This document shows, one piece after another, positions 51,854 through 61,668 of a stretch of DNA of 64,000 nt. Position 1 is the first letter of the stretch. The number at the start of each line of letters is the position of its first letter. The translations under genes and the position numbers were made by a program. The stretch is taken from assembly GCA_002480645.1 (NCBI GenBank), contig DLCN01000015.1, positions 1 through 64,000 on the forward strand, read 5' to 3'. Below the pieces are notes generated by a model. It searched no databases. It was not told where the DNA came from and saw only the letters and a program-made list of their open reading frames with translations. The stretch comes from Balneolaceae bacterium UBA7797. Lineage in GTDB: Bacteria; Bacteroidota; Rhodothermia; Balneolales; Balneolaceae.

Positions 51854-53993
51854 CAGAAGGCCCTTTTTTTCGTGGTTTAAATCTGAGTTCCATTGAGAAC
51901 CCGTCCTGTGTGTTTATCTCTTTGGTTGCCTCTAACTGCTCGATCAATGCATTAATGATCTGATGACCAATACCTGATTTATCATTGATCTTTTCAGGAT
52001 CAAATCCGGGTCCGCTATCTTTATAGATCACATTTATATAACCATCTGCTTCTTTTATAGCCAAATAGAGTTGATTGTCTGATCTATCTTTAGAAAATGC
52101 GTATTTGGCTGAATTTGTGATCACCTCATTTAAAAGTAAGCCAAGAGGAATAGCCTGATTTATGTTAATGGCGCTCAGTTGTATATCCAGAACTCGCTCA
52201 ACGGTGATGTCTCCTTCCAGGGAAGAACCGATAATACTTTTGATAAGTTTACGGTAGTATTTGGAGAGATTTACATTGCTGAAATCATTCGTTTTATACA
52301 ACAGTTCATGCACCATAGCAATTGAACGGATCCTGTTCTCGATCTCAGACAAATTATAGGTGTCTGTAAGATCTTTCGTGTTCATGCTCTGTAACTGAAT
52401 GAGGCTCACAATAATGGAAAGATTGTTCTTAACCCTATGGTGTACTTCTTGTAGCAGGGTTTCTTTTTCCCGTAACGACTTTTCGAGTTTACGCTTATTG
52501 AGTTCAGACCGGGTTATGTCGATCAGCGTAACGAATATTTCCGTTACCTCCCCATTTTCGTCAAATAAGGCCCCGCCAGTTACATCCAGTGTAAGAAGCT
52601 TTCCCTTTTTATTACGTCTTTTCAGTATCCTGTTTATTTGGCCCTTTTCTTTTGTAAGCTTCGCAATTCGACGGAACTCAGCACGGTCTGAACTTGCAAC
52701 ATGAGGTAGTGGCTTGCCGATCACTTCATCACGACTCCAGCCAAGTAACCGTTCCGCAGCCGGATTCCACAGATCTTTTACATTTCCGGCAAGGTCGATC
52801 GAGTAGATGGGTACCGGAGAAGCATTGATCAGTGCCCGGATTCTTTCATTCGCATATTGAATATCCTCTTCGGCTATTTTCAGTTGATGAATATCAGTAG
52901 CAATACCGGTCCATGATGTAACCTCATTATTGGAGTTAAAATCGGGGAAAATCGTAACCTGAAACCAGATAAATTCATCATCAAAGCGTTTGAAGCGATG
53001 AGTATGAAAAAGCGTGGTTTTATCAGCCACAATCTCTTTTGATCTGCTTTTTAAGTATTCAGATTCATCGGGATGGTAGTAATCAAACCAGTTCCAGTTC
53101 ATCAGATCATCATTTGAAACGCCGAAGAAGTTCAACCCATAATGATTGATATAAGTTGGTTTACCGTCCGGATCTGAGGTCCAGATCATGTGTGGAATGG
53201 TTTCGGTAAGTAATCGGTATTTCTGCTCACTTTGCCGGATTCTTTTTTGGTTGAATACCGTGAGTGTTTGATCGATCACTATACCATGGATCCAGTCATG
53301 ATCGAACTCATTTCTCGCAATGATGATATTCAGGTATTTCTTGGTACCATTATTTAACGTTACGTTTATAAGCTGTTCGTGCTCATTTCCTGTTTCATAA
53401 CAATCATAAATTGCATTCTCCAGGAAATCGGCATCGATTGGTCGTAAGTATCTCTTTTGAAAGTTAAAAGACGGAGCAACTTCACCGGGTTCCATATCCA
53501 GCATCAGATACATTCCTTTCGACCACCGAAGTTCTTTAGTGAGGATATTTACATCAAAACTGCCCCGATGATTAAATTCTTCAGCTAACTCCGGTATTAC
53601 CGGTTCATTTTGCTCACTGTTATCAGTTTTAAGTTTTAACGTATTATCAAGGGCAATAACCACAATATATTCTTTCCCGTTAACACACTCTTTGCTTGCC
53701 TGAATGGTGATCTGAGTTGAATGACCATACCCGGTAACTACTCTCCATGTTACTTCAGGTTGGATACCCAATTTTAAGAACCGGTCAATGGCATGATTAG
53801 CACGAATATGATCTTCGAAGCGAAGAATATCAAAAACAGTGATCTTCTTAAGTTCGTTTAGTTTGTATCCTAATCGGGAACACATAGACGGATTCCCAAA
53901 AATAAAATTCATCTCAGTATCCAGAATTGCAGCAGCTATCTTGTTACTGTCCGACAAAGCCTTACCAAGAATTATTTGGATAACCTCTTTCAA
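51843..53993 (-). CDS. Soluble four-PAS sensor histidine kinase (HisKA_2 type), paralog 2
   Basis: A 716-aa paralog of the kinase at 48356, with the same order: four PAS domains (the third has IPHMIWTSDPDGKPTYINHY, the fourth SPVPIYSIDLAGNVKDLWNP), H-box EVHHRVKNNLSI near residue 519, N-box LNEVITNSAKYAF and G-box KDSGPGFDPEK. No transmembrane segment. The start is probably TTG at 53993: the residues after it align with the N-terminus of paralog 1, while the next in-frame Met would cut into the first PAS domain. No response regulator is adjacent. Its stop overlaps that of gntR by 11 nt. Confidence 0.92.
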   Translation of the reverse strand: MKEVIQIILGKALSDSNKIAAAILDTEMNFIFGNPSMCSRLGYKLNELKKITVFDILRFEDHIRANHAIDRFLKLGIQPEVTWRVVTGYGHSTQITIQASKECVNGKEYIVVIALDNTLKLKTDNSEQNEPVIPELAEEFNHRGSFDVNILTKELRWSKGMYLMLDMEPGEVAPSFNFQKRYLRPIDADFLENAIYDCYETGNEHEQLINVTLNNGTKKYLNIIIARNEFDHDWIHGIVIDQTLTVFNQKRIRQSEQKYRLLTETIPHMIWTSDPDGKPTYINHYGLNFFGVSNDDLMNWNWFDYYHPDESEYLKSRSKEIVADKTTLFHTHRFKRFDDEFIWFQVTIFPDFNSNNEVTSWTGIATDIHQLKIAEEDIQYANERIRALINASPVPIYSIDLAGNVKDLWNPAAERLLGWSRDEVIGKPLPHVASSDRAEFRRIAKLTKEKGQINRILKRRNKKGKLLTLDVTGGALFDENGEVTEIFVTLIDITRSELNKRKLEKSLREKETLLQEVHHRVKNNLSIIVSLIQLQSMNTKDLTDTYNLSEIENRIRSIAMVHELLYKTNDFSNVNLSKYYRKLIKSIIGSSLEGDITVERVLDIQLSAININQAIPLGLLLNEVITNSAKYAFSKDRSDNQLYLAIKEADGYINVIYKDSGPGFDPEKINDKSGIGHQIINALIEQLEATKEINTQDGFSMELRFKPRKKGPSATI

Positions 53994-54171
53994 ATACCAA
54001 TCCCGAGTTTATTAATAGTGTTAATGTAGATACCAAGTAGAATAATAATACTAGCTGTAACTAAGTGAATTATTATCGATAAAAAAAGTGGTAGAAATAC
54101 CTATTTCGGGGGATGGGTTAGGGAGACTGAATTCAGGATTTTTATAACGAATAAATCTAAACGAGGTACAT
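53994..54171. promoter_or_regulatory. Divergent region between kinase paralog 2 and the lipoprotein gene
   Basis: It holds two small dyads, TTATCGATAA (54073-54082) and GAAATA-CC-TATTTC (54094-54107). The latter lies about 65 nt before the lipoprotein start and may be regulatory. No other feature is seen. Confidence 0.25.
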
Positions 54172-55863
54172 ATGAAGAAAATAATAGCAGGCTTGATCGG
54201 GGTATCAATTTTTTTGACTTCGTGCGCCACCGTACAAACTAAGATCGGGGAAGTGGCCATGAAATTCATGACCACTAAGGAAAAGGATCTGAGTAAGATC
54301 TCAGCAATCGGGATGTATCAGTCGAATATGTATTCCACCGAAACAGGAATTACACTCGGATCTAAAGCTGAATGGGACGAAGGACAAAATTCAGTAGGGG
54401 TTCAATTACTGAAACCGGATGGAGCTGTAGGATTTATCAACCTGGATGGTACCGTTACTGTTGGCGGACAAACAGCGACTAATTTTGGTGGTGGAGTTTA
54501 TATGGTGATGTTCGAAGCATCAGATAATTCACCAAAAACAGTAAAAGTTGAAAGTTCCGACGGAACAGTAACGGAATTCAAAATGACTCCGGCACCGTCA
54601 CTCCGGATAAAAAGTATCAATGGCACGTTAGATGATGCTGAGATCGATATGACTCAACCCCTTGAGATCGAATTAGAATATGATGAAGCAGCCAAAGGAA
54701 AGAGAGTAAGGGTTGCATTGATCACAAAAGCAGTGGGGGTGAAAGGCTTTGCCTTTTTTCAATCTGCGCAGATCGCTGAAAAGATCACCATCCATCCTGA
54801 TGCATTTAAACACAAGCATATAAATGGGGGAAGTCCCACCGGTAAAGATGTGACCAACTGGAGTTTGGGAGATAACTACCTGCAGGTTAGTATAGTGGAA
54901 GACGATCGCACCAACGACGGACAACCGTTCAGCTATTTTAAACGTACGTCAACATCATTTGATACTAAACCGGTAACACTATCCGGTGAGGTGGAAGGCC
55001 GATCATATATTACAGCTAAGGATAAGATCGATGCCCCGAATGGCACCTTCAGCTATTTGGTAAATGCATCTAACGCATGGTATGCACGGCCACTTAATAC
55101 AAATATTGAGCGAATTGGGATAGCCTCTGTCTCGGTTGAAGGTGTGCTGTATAAGCAGGAATCGGACAGCAAAACAAGTGAAACAGATTATGGGGCATAC
55201 AAAGTGATCTCAACTACTACCACCACTACCACCTGGCAATTTCCACAATTAGATGATACCTACTGGGATCAGTTTCTTGAAAACATCTATGCAGATCTTA
55301 CTGGAATGCTCCGGGATGAATATGGTGCCAGTGTGGTGGATGTGGATAAGATCACAGCTAATCCAATTTATGATGAATTTTATCTTCCTAATGATGCCAA
55401 CACTGAAAAATATATCAGTAAGAATCTGAGAGATACCAAACGATTATATCCATCCTCTTTTGGTGAGATACTTGGAGACCGGAAAACCAGTTTGATCGCA
55501 GATGCAGATCCCATGCCCCGGTTACTACGTGATATGGATCTGGATGCAATAATGACCCTTGCGATCGACTATCGGGTGGCCGCAGATAAAGATGACAAAA
55601 TTGTACTTCTTCCATTGGTAAGCTATAAAGTGGTGGGGCAGACTCAGGCCTTCGACGGGCAGGCAAATACCTGGTTACAGGGTACGATCGAAGGACCGGG
55701 AGTATCCTTCAGTCGTGAAGAGTTCAGTGATCTGAATGCACTGAACCGAATTGGCCAGAAAGACAGGATTCTTGACCTGATCAGGCAATCAGTGGATGAA
55801 ATGACATCCCGCCAGGATGAGTTTGGTTACGACCATGTGTGGGAGGTAGCGTTATCGAACTAA
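54172..55863 (+). CDS. Large lipoprotein of unknown function
   Basis: A 563-aa protein with a clear lipoprotein signal: MKKIIAGLIG, hydrophobic core and LTSC (Cys18). The mature part looks like a chain of beta-rich domains; one stretch runs from SLRIKSINGTLDDAEIDM through the YDEAAKGKRVRVALITKAVG region. The last third is mixed alpha/beta and polar (YADLTGMLRDEYGASVVDVD, MDLDAIMTLAIDYRVAADKD), which faintly recalls the peptidoglycan-associated or CsgG-like lipoprotein folds. No family is recognised with confidence. It stands alone with its own terminator. Odd: a run of seven Thr near residue 350 (ISTTTTTTTWQ). Confidence 0.75.
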   Translation: MKKIIAGLIGVSIFLTSCATVQTKIGEVAMKFMTTKEKDLSKISAIGMYQSNMYSTETGITLGSKAEWDEGQNSVGVQLLKPDGAVGFINLDGTVTVGGQTATNFGGGVYMVMFEASDNSPKTVKVESSDGTVTEFKMTPAPSLRIKSINGTLDDAEIDMTQPLEIELEYDEAAKGKRVRVALITKAVGVKGFAFFQSAQIAEKITIHPDAFKHKHINGGSPTGKDVTNWSLGDNYLQVSIVEDDRTNDGQPFSYFKRTSTSFDTKPVTLSGEVEGRSYITAKDKIDAPNGTFSYLVNASNAWYARPLNTNIERIGIASVSVEGVLYKQESDSKTSETDYGAYKVISTTTTTTTWQFPQLDDTYWDQFLENIYADLTGMLRDEYGASVVDVDKITANPIYDEFYLPNDANTEKYISKNLRDTKRLYPSSFGEILGDRKTSLIADADPMPRLLRDMDLDAIMTLAIDYRVAADKDDKIVLLPLVSYKVVGQTQAFDGQANTWLQGTIEGPGVSFSREEFSDLNALNRIGQKDRILDLIRQSVDEMTSRQDEFGYDHVWEVALSN

Positions 55864-55899
55864 AACCGATTTTTATATCAATAGGTTGAATAATGAGAA

Positions 55900-55928
55900 A
55901 GTCGTACAGGGATGTACGGCTTTTTTTA
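55900..55928 (+). terminator. Intrinsic terminator after the lipoprotein gene
   Basis: GTCGTACA, loop GGGA and TGTACGGC make an 8-bp stem with one G-T pair, followed by seven T. Confidence 0.85.
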
Positions 55929-55996
55929 TAAATCCTTCATGTTAAGGCAGTACCATAGGCTAAACCTTTTACCTAAATAGAGACATTTTTAAAGCT

Positions 55997-57268
55997 ATGG
56001 GCGTATATAAATCAGCTGCAGATGCAGTAAAGTTAATTAAATCGAACGACCGCGTTCTTATCCATGGGGTAAATGCGGTGCCGTTTCAGTTAGTAGAGGC
56101 AATGGTAAACCGAGCCTCTGAACTCAGAAACGTAGAAATTGTACATATTCATACCGAAGAAGAGGCACTTTATGCACGTCCTGAGTATAAAGACAGCTTT
56201 CATGTAAACGCCTTTTTTGTAGGGTCAAATATGAGAAAAGCTGTAAATGAAGGGCGGGGAGATTACATCCCGGTATTTCTGAGTGAAGTACCCGGTTTGA
56301 TCAGAAAAGACATCATGCCTATTGATGTTGCCTTGCTTAACGTTTCACCTCCGGATAAACATGGCTTTTGCTCTTTGGGAGTATCCCTTGTTGGTAGTTT
56401 GCCGGCCGTTGAAAAAGCAAAATATATCATCGCCCAGATAAACCCACATATGCCACGTGCCCATGGTAATGGCTTTGTTCATGTGAACGATATTGATGTA
56501 ATGGTTGAAGTGGATGATCCGCTGCCGGAACAGATCTTGCCTGAACCAAATGAAGTGGAAATGCGCATTGGTAAATATTGTACCGAATTGGTTGAAGATG
56601 GTGCTACCATGCAGATGGGTATTGGCGCAATTCCGAATGCGGTATTAAAAAGCCTGGTGCATCACAAAAATCTGGGTGTTCATACCGAAATGTTTGCTGA
56701 CGGTGTGATCGATCTGGTAGAAAAAGGCGTGATCAACGGCGTTTGTAAGAAAAAATATCCCGGAAAAGTAGTAAGTGGCTTTGTTATGGGGTCTAAACGG
56801 GTATACGACTTCCTGGATGACAACCCGAGCGTTGCCATGCTTGATATTGCGTATATCAACGACCCGGCAGTTGTAAAACAGAATCCAAAAGTTACAGCCA
56901 TTAACAGTGCCATCGAGATCGATGTTACCGGTCAGGTTTGTGCCGATTCAATTGGTACTTATCACTTTTCCGGTGTGGGTGGACAAATGGATTTCATTCG
57001 TGGCGCATCCCTATCTGAAGGTGGTAAACCGATCATTGCCTTACCATCTACCACACGAAAAGGAATCAGCCGTATAGTTCCAACATTAAAACTTGGTGCC
57101 GGTGTAGTAACTACCCGTGCGCACGTACACTACGTGGTTACTGAATACGGTATCGCAAATCTGTATGGAAAGAATCTGCATCAACGGGCAAAATCGTTGG
57201 TTGAGATCGCCCATCCCGATCACCGCGAAGAACTAGACAGAGCAGTTTTCGAACGCTTTAAAAAATAA
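55997..57268 (+). CDS. Acetyl-CoA hydrolase/transferase family CoA-transferase (4-hydroxybutyrate or acetate type)
   Basis: A 423-aa cytosolic CoA-transferase with two tandem Rossmann-like halves. The catalytic glutamate is expected at E231 in the motif HTEMFADG, which forms the glutamyl-CoA thioester. Other landmarks are NVSPPDKHGFCSLG, MQMGIGAIPNA and the second half with FSGVGGQMDFIRGA. Members include 4-hydroxybutyrate CoA-transferase (Cat2/AbfT) and acetate/succinate CoA-transferases; I cannot fix the acid by eye, though the short 423-aa form favours the 4-hydroxybutyrate-type branch. It stands apart from fatty-acid genes, with no obvious partner. The next gene starts 76 bp on. Confidence 0.88.
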   Translation: MGVYKSAADAVKLIKSNDRVLIHGVNAVPFQLVEAMVNRASELRNVEIVHIHTEEEALYARPEYKDSFHVNAFFVGSNMRKAVNEGRGDYIPVFLSEVPGLIRKDIMPIDVALLNVSPPDKHGFCSLGVSLVGSLPAVEKAKYIIAQINPHMPRAHGNGFVHVNDIDVMVEVDDPLPEQILPEPNEVEMRIGKYCTELVEDGATMQMGIGAIPNAVLKSLVHHKNLGVHTEMFADGVIDLVEKGVINGVCKKKYPGKVVSGFVMGSKRVYDFLDDNPSVAMLDIAYINDPAVVKQNPKVTAINSAIEIDVTGQVCADSIGTYHFSGVGGQMDFIRGASLSEGGKPIIALPSTTRKGISRIVPTLKLGAGVVTTRAHVHYVVTEYGIANLYGKNLHQRAKSLVEIAHPDHREELDRAVFERFKK

Positions 57269-57344
57269 TAGTCCATAAAGTAACCCGGTCCATAATAACC
57301 TGTAAATTACTACATTATAGCAGGGTCTAACCAATTTGTTAAAA

Positions 57345-57881
57345 ATGAGATATTTATTTGTATTGTTGATCGGGTTACTTATTTCTTCAGCTAACCTGAG
57401 TGCACAGGACACAGAGTACGCCTCAGCCCGGCAAATAGGGGCATCCATTTCTACATTAGGCGGATATGGGATCCACTACATACATCCCATTGATGAAAAG
57501 GATAATCTGAAAATCATCGGTATATATATTTACGATGATTCTAATGGGTATAAAGACTCATATTTCTCCCTTGGTGGCGAATATCAGAGAGATCTCTGGG
57601 AATCGAATGTGCGAAGGTTATACAGTCTGTTTGGCATGCATATCGACAATCAATTGAGTAAAGACTATTACTTCGATGATTATAGTTATGTTGGATACAA
57701 CAGTTCTTATAACGACACTTATTTCAGTATTGGTGGCGGGATAGGAATGGATCTGGGTGAACGAACAAAAGGGGTAATTGTGAATGCCCATTTAACCTAC
57801 CAATTCACCAGAGGTATGGGAGATGCCGATCATACCCGAATTGGCCTTGGTGCCGGCATCGGAGTAGGATTCAATTTTTAG
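57345..57881 (+). CDS. Small exported beta-barrel-like protein, unknown function
   Basis: About 178 aa with a signal peptide (MRYLFVLLIGLLIS ... LSAQ). The mature part is beta-rich with Gly-Tyr/Gly-Ile alternation (GIHYIHPI, FSLGGEYQRDLWES, YFSIGGGIGMDLGER) and ends in LGAGIGVGFNF, an aromatic C-terminal strand typical of outer-membrane barrels. ATG at 57345 is preferred over a TTG at 57336. The end overlaps the convergent kinase gene by 11 nt. Function is not recognised. Confidence 0.7.
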   Translation: MRYLFVLLIGLLISSANLSAQDTEYASARQIGASISTLGGYGIHYIHPIDEKDNLKIIGIYIYDDSNGYKDSYFSLGGEYQRDLWESNVRRLYSLFGMHIDNQLSKDYYFDDYSYVGYNSSYNDTYFSIGGGIGMDLGERTKGVIVNAHLTYQFTRGMGDADHTRIGLGAGIGVGFNF

Positions 57882-60069
57882 TATGGAACTCCTGGCTATC
57901 CGTTAACTCGTCTCTAAAGGAAAAGGTAAGATCAAATTTATCCGTTGTATCAAGCTGATGTTCTGCACCGAGTTGCTTTAGTAAGGTGTTGATAAGCTCC
58001 CAACCTAATGAGTTTTTGGCTGAAACCTCTTTTTGATCGAATCCCGGACCATCATCCGAATAGGTAACGGTAATACGATTAGAATCATCCGCATTGATCT
58101 GGCAGTTAATGGTTAATGCATTGTTTTGAACCGCATATTTGATCGAGTTCACAAATAATTCGGTTACAAGCAGACCAAGTGGCACAGCATTATTGATACT
58201 CAGTTTCTTTTTCCTGATATCCGTGTTCAGCTTGATGTCCAGGTGTTCTGCATGATGATTAAGTTTGAGTCGGTTCAGCAGGTGATCAAAATACTCTTCC
58301 AGATTCACATAACTGAACCTCATTTCCTGATAGAGTTGCTCATGGACAATGGCAATGCTTTGAATACGATTTCGGGCATCTAACAAAATATTATTGGTCA
58401 CATAGTCTGGATGCTTCATGATCTCCAGATCAAATAAACCGGAGATAATAGCCAGGTTATTCTTAACCCGGTGATGGATCTCCATGAGGAGTACTTCTTT
58501 TTCCTTTAACGAATTTTCCAATGAGCCTTTATAACGTTCCAGATCAGTGATGTCAGAAACGGTTATTAGCAGATCAGTCAGGGCATCTTTATGTTCGAAA
58601 ACCGGGCCAACAGTCAGGTTCAGGATCTTTATATCGTCATCATCAAATGGCAGAACCAGTGTAAATTGAGTGGGGGATTTTTTCTTCTTAATTCGGTCGA
58701 GTTGATGCTGCAAAAGGTTACTGCTTCCGGGAATGATACCGGTTAACGTTTTCCCGAGAACGTGCTTCTTCTTGAGGCCGAAAATAGACTTCGCTGCTTC
58801 GTTCCAGATATCCTTGATGGTCCAGTTTTCATCGGTCTGGAAAATCCCAATGGGGGACGAGTTGATGAGCGATCGAAGTTTCTCGTTATTAATTCGTGCA
58901 CTTTCTTCCGCTTCCACTCTTTTCGTGATATCGTGAAGGATCGTATCCCAGATCACAGAACCATCATCTTTTTGATGCGGTGTTCCCAATCCATGGAAAT
59001 ATTTAAGCTGATTCCCTTTTGCATATGCTCTGAAATTATGATTCCAGATCTCCAAAGAATTGGCAGATTCAACGATAGATGCTTTCAATGAAGGCAGGTC
59101 TTCGGGATAGACCAGATCCCAGATAATATCAGGATCGGATTTAGAAGTATCCGGATCGATGCCGAAGACTTTTTCAAACCCTTTACTTAAATATTCAAAG
59201 CGTTCAGAACCATCAGGATGCAATATGAACCTGAGCAGCATGCCGGGAATATGGTCGGTGATATGTTGAAGCAGTTCCTGACTTTCCTCTGCTTTTTTCT
59301 GAGAAAGTACCTCCTTTGTGATATCGATATTCACCCCGGTGATATGCGTTATTTCACCATCTGCTCCATAGACCGGAGCCCCGGATGCTTTAACATATCG
59401 GATGCCTTTTTTAGGATTCATGATGCGGAAATGAGCTTCATTTACACTCTCTCCACTACCAATTGAGCTAAGAGCATTAATAATCTTATCTGCATCCTCC
59501 GGATGTAACAGTGATTCGTATATTCTCTGATCTGCTTCAAATTCTTCCGGTGTGATCCCATACATTTCAAACATCGCATCATTCCACACGGTATTTCCAT
59601 CTTTCAGATCGAGATTCCAGGTTCCCAGATTTGCCGTCTTAATCCCCAGTTCATTTTTGCGGATCAATTCTTCGAGCTTATATTTGTGATTCAGAAGTTT
59701 GTCTTTCAGGGCTGTTTCTTTGGCATCCTGTACGAGCACGGCCACATAGTTGATGCCATCTATTTCAACGAGGAATGGTTCGATTTTAAACTTAAAGATC
59801 TTACCCTGATGAGATATGATCTCCCAAAAGATCTGATCGAATGTTTTGGTTCGGATAAAATCCTGAATTGCACTAATCGCTACTTCAGAATCCTGAGGCA
59901 CTAACACACTGGTGACGGAATACTGTGTTAATCGATCAAGGGATACTCCAAGGTAATTACGAATAGCTGCATTGCCGTATTTGATGTTACCCTGATCATC
60001 AAATACGATACATCCGGTTTGTTCACTCTTGTCTAGGATACTGCCAAAATACTCGGAAAAAGCCATCAT
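57871..60069 (-). CDS. Soluble four-PAS sensor histidine kinase (HisKA_2 type), paralog 3
   Basis: A kinase of about 732 aa, more divergent than paralogs 1 and 2 but with the same plan. Its four PAS domains include TANLGTWNLDLKDGNTVWND and SPIGIFQTDENWTIKDIWNE. The H-box is EIHHRVKNNLAI near residue 533, followed by the ATPase with N-box VTELFVNSIKYAV and G-box SDDGPGFDQKE. No transmembrane helix, so cytosolic sensing is expected. ATG at 60069 (MMAFSEYF) is preferred; a TTG 16 codons earlier keeps the frame open. No response regulator follows; the upstream 250 bp leads to the transporter gene on the other strand. Confidence 0.92.
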   Translation of the reverse strand: MMAFSEYFGSILDKSEQTGCIVFDDQGNIKYGNAAIRNYLGVSLDRLTQYSVTSVLVPQDSEVAISAIQDFIRTKTFDQIFWEIISHQGKIFKFKIEPFLVEIDGINYVAVLVQDAKETALKDKLLNHKYKLEELIRKNELGIKTANLGTWNLDLKDGNTVWNDAMFEMYGITPEEFEADQRIYESLLHPEDADKIINALSSIGSGESVNEAHFRIMNPKKGIRYVKASGAPVYGADGEITHITGVNIDITKEVLSQKKAEESQELLQHITDHIPGMLLRFILHPDGSERFEYLSKGFEKVFGIDPDTSKSDPDIIWDLVYPEDLPSLKASIVESANSLEIWNHNFRAYAKGNQLKYFHGLGTPHQKDDGSVIWDTILHDITKRVEAEESARINNEKLRSLINSSPIGIFQTDENWTIKDIWNEAAKSIFGLKKKHVLGKTLTGIIPGSSNLLQHQLDRIKKKKSPTQFTLVLPFDDDDIKILNLTVGPVFEHKDALTDLLITVSDITDLERYKGSLENSLKEKEVLLMEIHHRVKNNLAIISGLFDLEIMKHPDYVTNNILLDARNRIQSIAIVHEQLYQEMRFSYVNLEEYFDHLLNRLKLNHHAEHLDIKLNTDIRKKKLSINNAVPLGLLVTELFVNSIKYAVQNNALTINCQINADDSNRITVTYSDDGPGFDQKEVSAKNSLGWELINTLLKQLGAEHQLDTTDKFDLTFSFRDELTDSQEFHTKN

Positions 60070-60201
60070 ATAGAACCAACAATCTTCTTTCTCAACATTT
60101 AATAGATCAATCAACAAAAGATTTGAAGTTGAGCGTTAAAAGGTTTTGAGAAAATTCCAGTTGATTTGAAAGCTCTTTAGTAAAACCCAAACTGTCTAAA
60201 C

Positions 60202-60366
60202 ATCAATTCAAATTGATAGAAACCCCGTTACTGTGCTTATTTTGCACCCCTGTATAGTAACGTAATTGGGTACAATCATGCAAGCCAACGAATGGTAAAC
60301 AGCTCAATAATTTCATTTTCAACTTAGGGCTGGTCACCCGATATTCGGTGAACCTAAAAACCCGCT
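60202..60366 (+). promoter_or_regulatory. Structured leader region before the MFS gene
   Basis: Several dyads are packed here: ATCAATT-CA-AATTGAT (60202-60217), GTTACTGTGC ... GCAC ... AGTAAC just after it, and a CACCC/CGGTG stem just before the start. They may form a folded leader or regulator sites. None matches a riboswitch I know. Confidence 0.3.
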
Positions 60367-61668
60367 ATGACCAATACCGACCAAAAGACGAAAGGGATGT
60401 TTTCCTGGGCATTATACGACTGGGCCAACAGTTCTTATTTTGTAATTATTCAAACCTTTGTTTTTGCCGCTTACTTCACGAAAGCCATTGCCGTTGATGA
60501 GATCACTGGTACCGACCAATGGTCGAATATGATCTCACTTTCCGGATTATTAATTGCATTAACTGCTCCCTTTTTAGGAGCAATTGCCGATCAGGGTGGG
60601 CGTCGAAAACCATGGATCTTTTTTTTCACGGTAGTTACTGTTGTGGCCAGTTTTTTACTTTGGTACGCCAAACCGAGCGCTGATTATATCTTCTACTCTC
60701 TGGCTATTGCTTTTTTTGCCACCGTTGGCGCTGAATATGCGTTTATATTCTACAGTGCCATGTTACCGGATCTGGTTCCCTCACATAAAATGGGACGATG
60801 GTCGGGTTGGGGATGGGGCCTCGGTTATGCCGGTGGTTTAGCGTGTTTATTAGTTGCTTTGTATGTTTTTATTGAACCGGGCGGAAAATGGCTTGGTCTA
60901 GACACTTCCAGCTCGGAGGAGATAAGAGCTACTTTTATTCTCACAGGAATTTGGTACGCATTATTTAGTATCCCACTGTTCCTGAAAACACCCGATACAC
61001 CCTCAAAGAAAAAAGGAGTGGTCCGGTCTGTAAAAGATGGGTATATGCAGATCTTAGCCTCGCTTAAAGAAGTTCGGAAATACAAGAATATCGTCCGGTT
61101 CCTGATCGCCCGGATGATCTATAACGATGCGGTGGTACTGATCTACGGCTTTGGTGGAATTTATGCGGCCGGCACGTTCAATATGGATACGCAGGATATA
61201 CTGCTATTCGGAGTGGGTTTAAATGTTACCGCCGGTATTGGTGCATTCGGTTTTGCATGGATGGACGACAAACTGGGCAGTAAACCTACGATCATGTGGT
61301 CGCTGGTCGGTCTGGCTGTTCCCGTGGTTGCTGTGATATTTGTTAAATCTGCAGCATGGTTCATGATCTGGGGATTGATCCTGGGTATCTTTTTCGGTCC
61401 GGTACAGGCAGCCAGCCGAACATTAATGGGTAGACTATCACCTCCTGATCAGAGAAATCAGATGTTCGGTTTATTTGCGCTGTCCGGTAAAGCAACCGCC
61501 TTTCTTGGGCCAAAATTGATTGGGCTCACCACAGTTTGGTTTGCCAGCCAGCGGGTAGGTATGGGGGTGATTTTAGTACTGTTGCTGGTTGGATTATTAC
61601 TTATGTTAACCGTCGAAGATTCATCCGTAAATGGAGCAGACCCTGAGTATGGAACCAAAGCTGATTGA
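60367..61668 (+). CDS. MFS transporter, UMF1/Atg22-like
   Basis: A 433-aa inner-membrane carrier with about 12 predicted helices. The opening GMFSWALYDWANSSYFVIIQ is the characteristic N-terminal motif of the Atg22/UMF1 branch of the major facilitator superfamily, as is GRWSGWGWGLGYAGGLACLL. Yeast Atg22 effluxes amino acids from the vacuole; for bacterial members the substrate is not established. The following PH-domain gene begins inside its last codons, so translation may be coupled. The start ATG is clear. Confidence 0.9.
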   Translation: MTNTDQKTKGMFSWALYDWANSSYFVIIQTFVFAAYFTKAIAVDEITGTDQWSNMISLSGLLIALTAPFLGAIADQGGRRKPWIFFFTVVTVVASFLLWYAKPSADYIFYSLAIAFFATVGAEYAFIFYSAMLPDLVPSHKMGRWSGWGWGLGYAGGLACLLVALYVFIEPGGKWLGLDTSSSEEIRATFILTGIWYALFSIPLFLKTPDTPSKKKGVVRSVKDGYMQILASLKEVRKYKNIVRFLIARMIYNDAVVLIYGFGGIYAAGTFNMDTQDILLFGVGLNVTAGIGAFGFAWMDDKLGSKPTIMWSLVGLAVPVVAVIFVKSAAWFMIWGLILGIFFGPVQAASRTLMGRLSPPDQRNQMFGLFALSGKATAFLGPKLIGLTTVWFASQRVGMGVILVLLLVGLLLMLTVEDSSVNGADPEYGTKAD

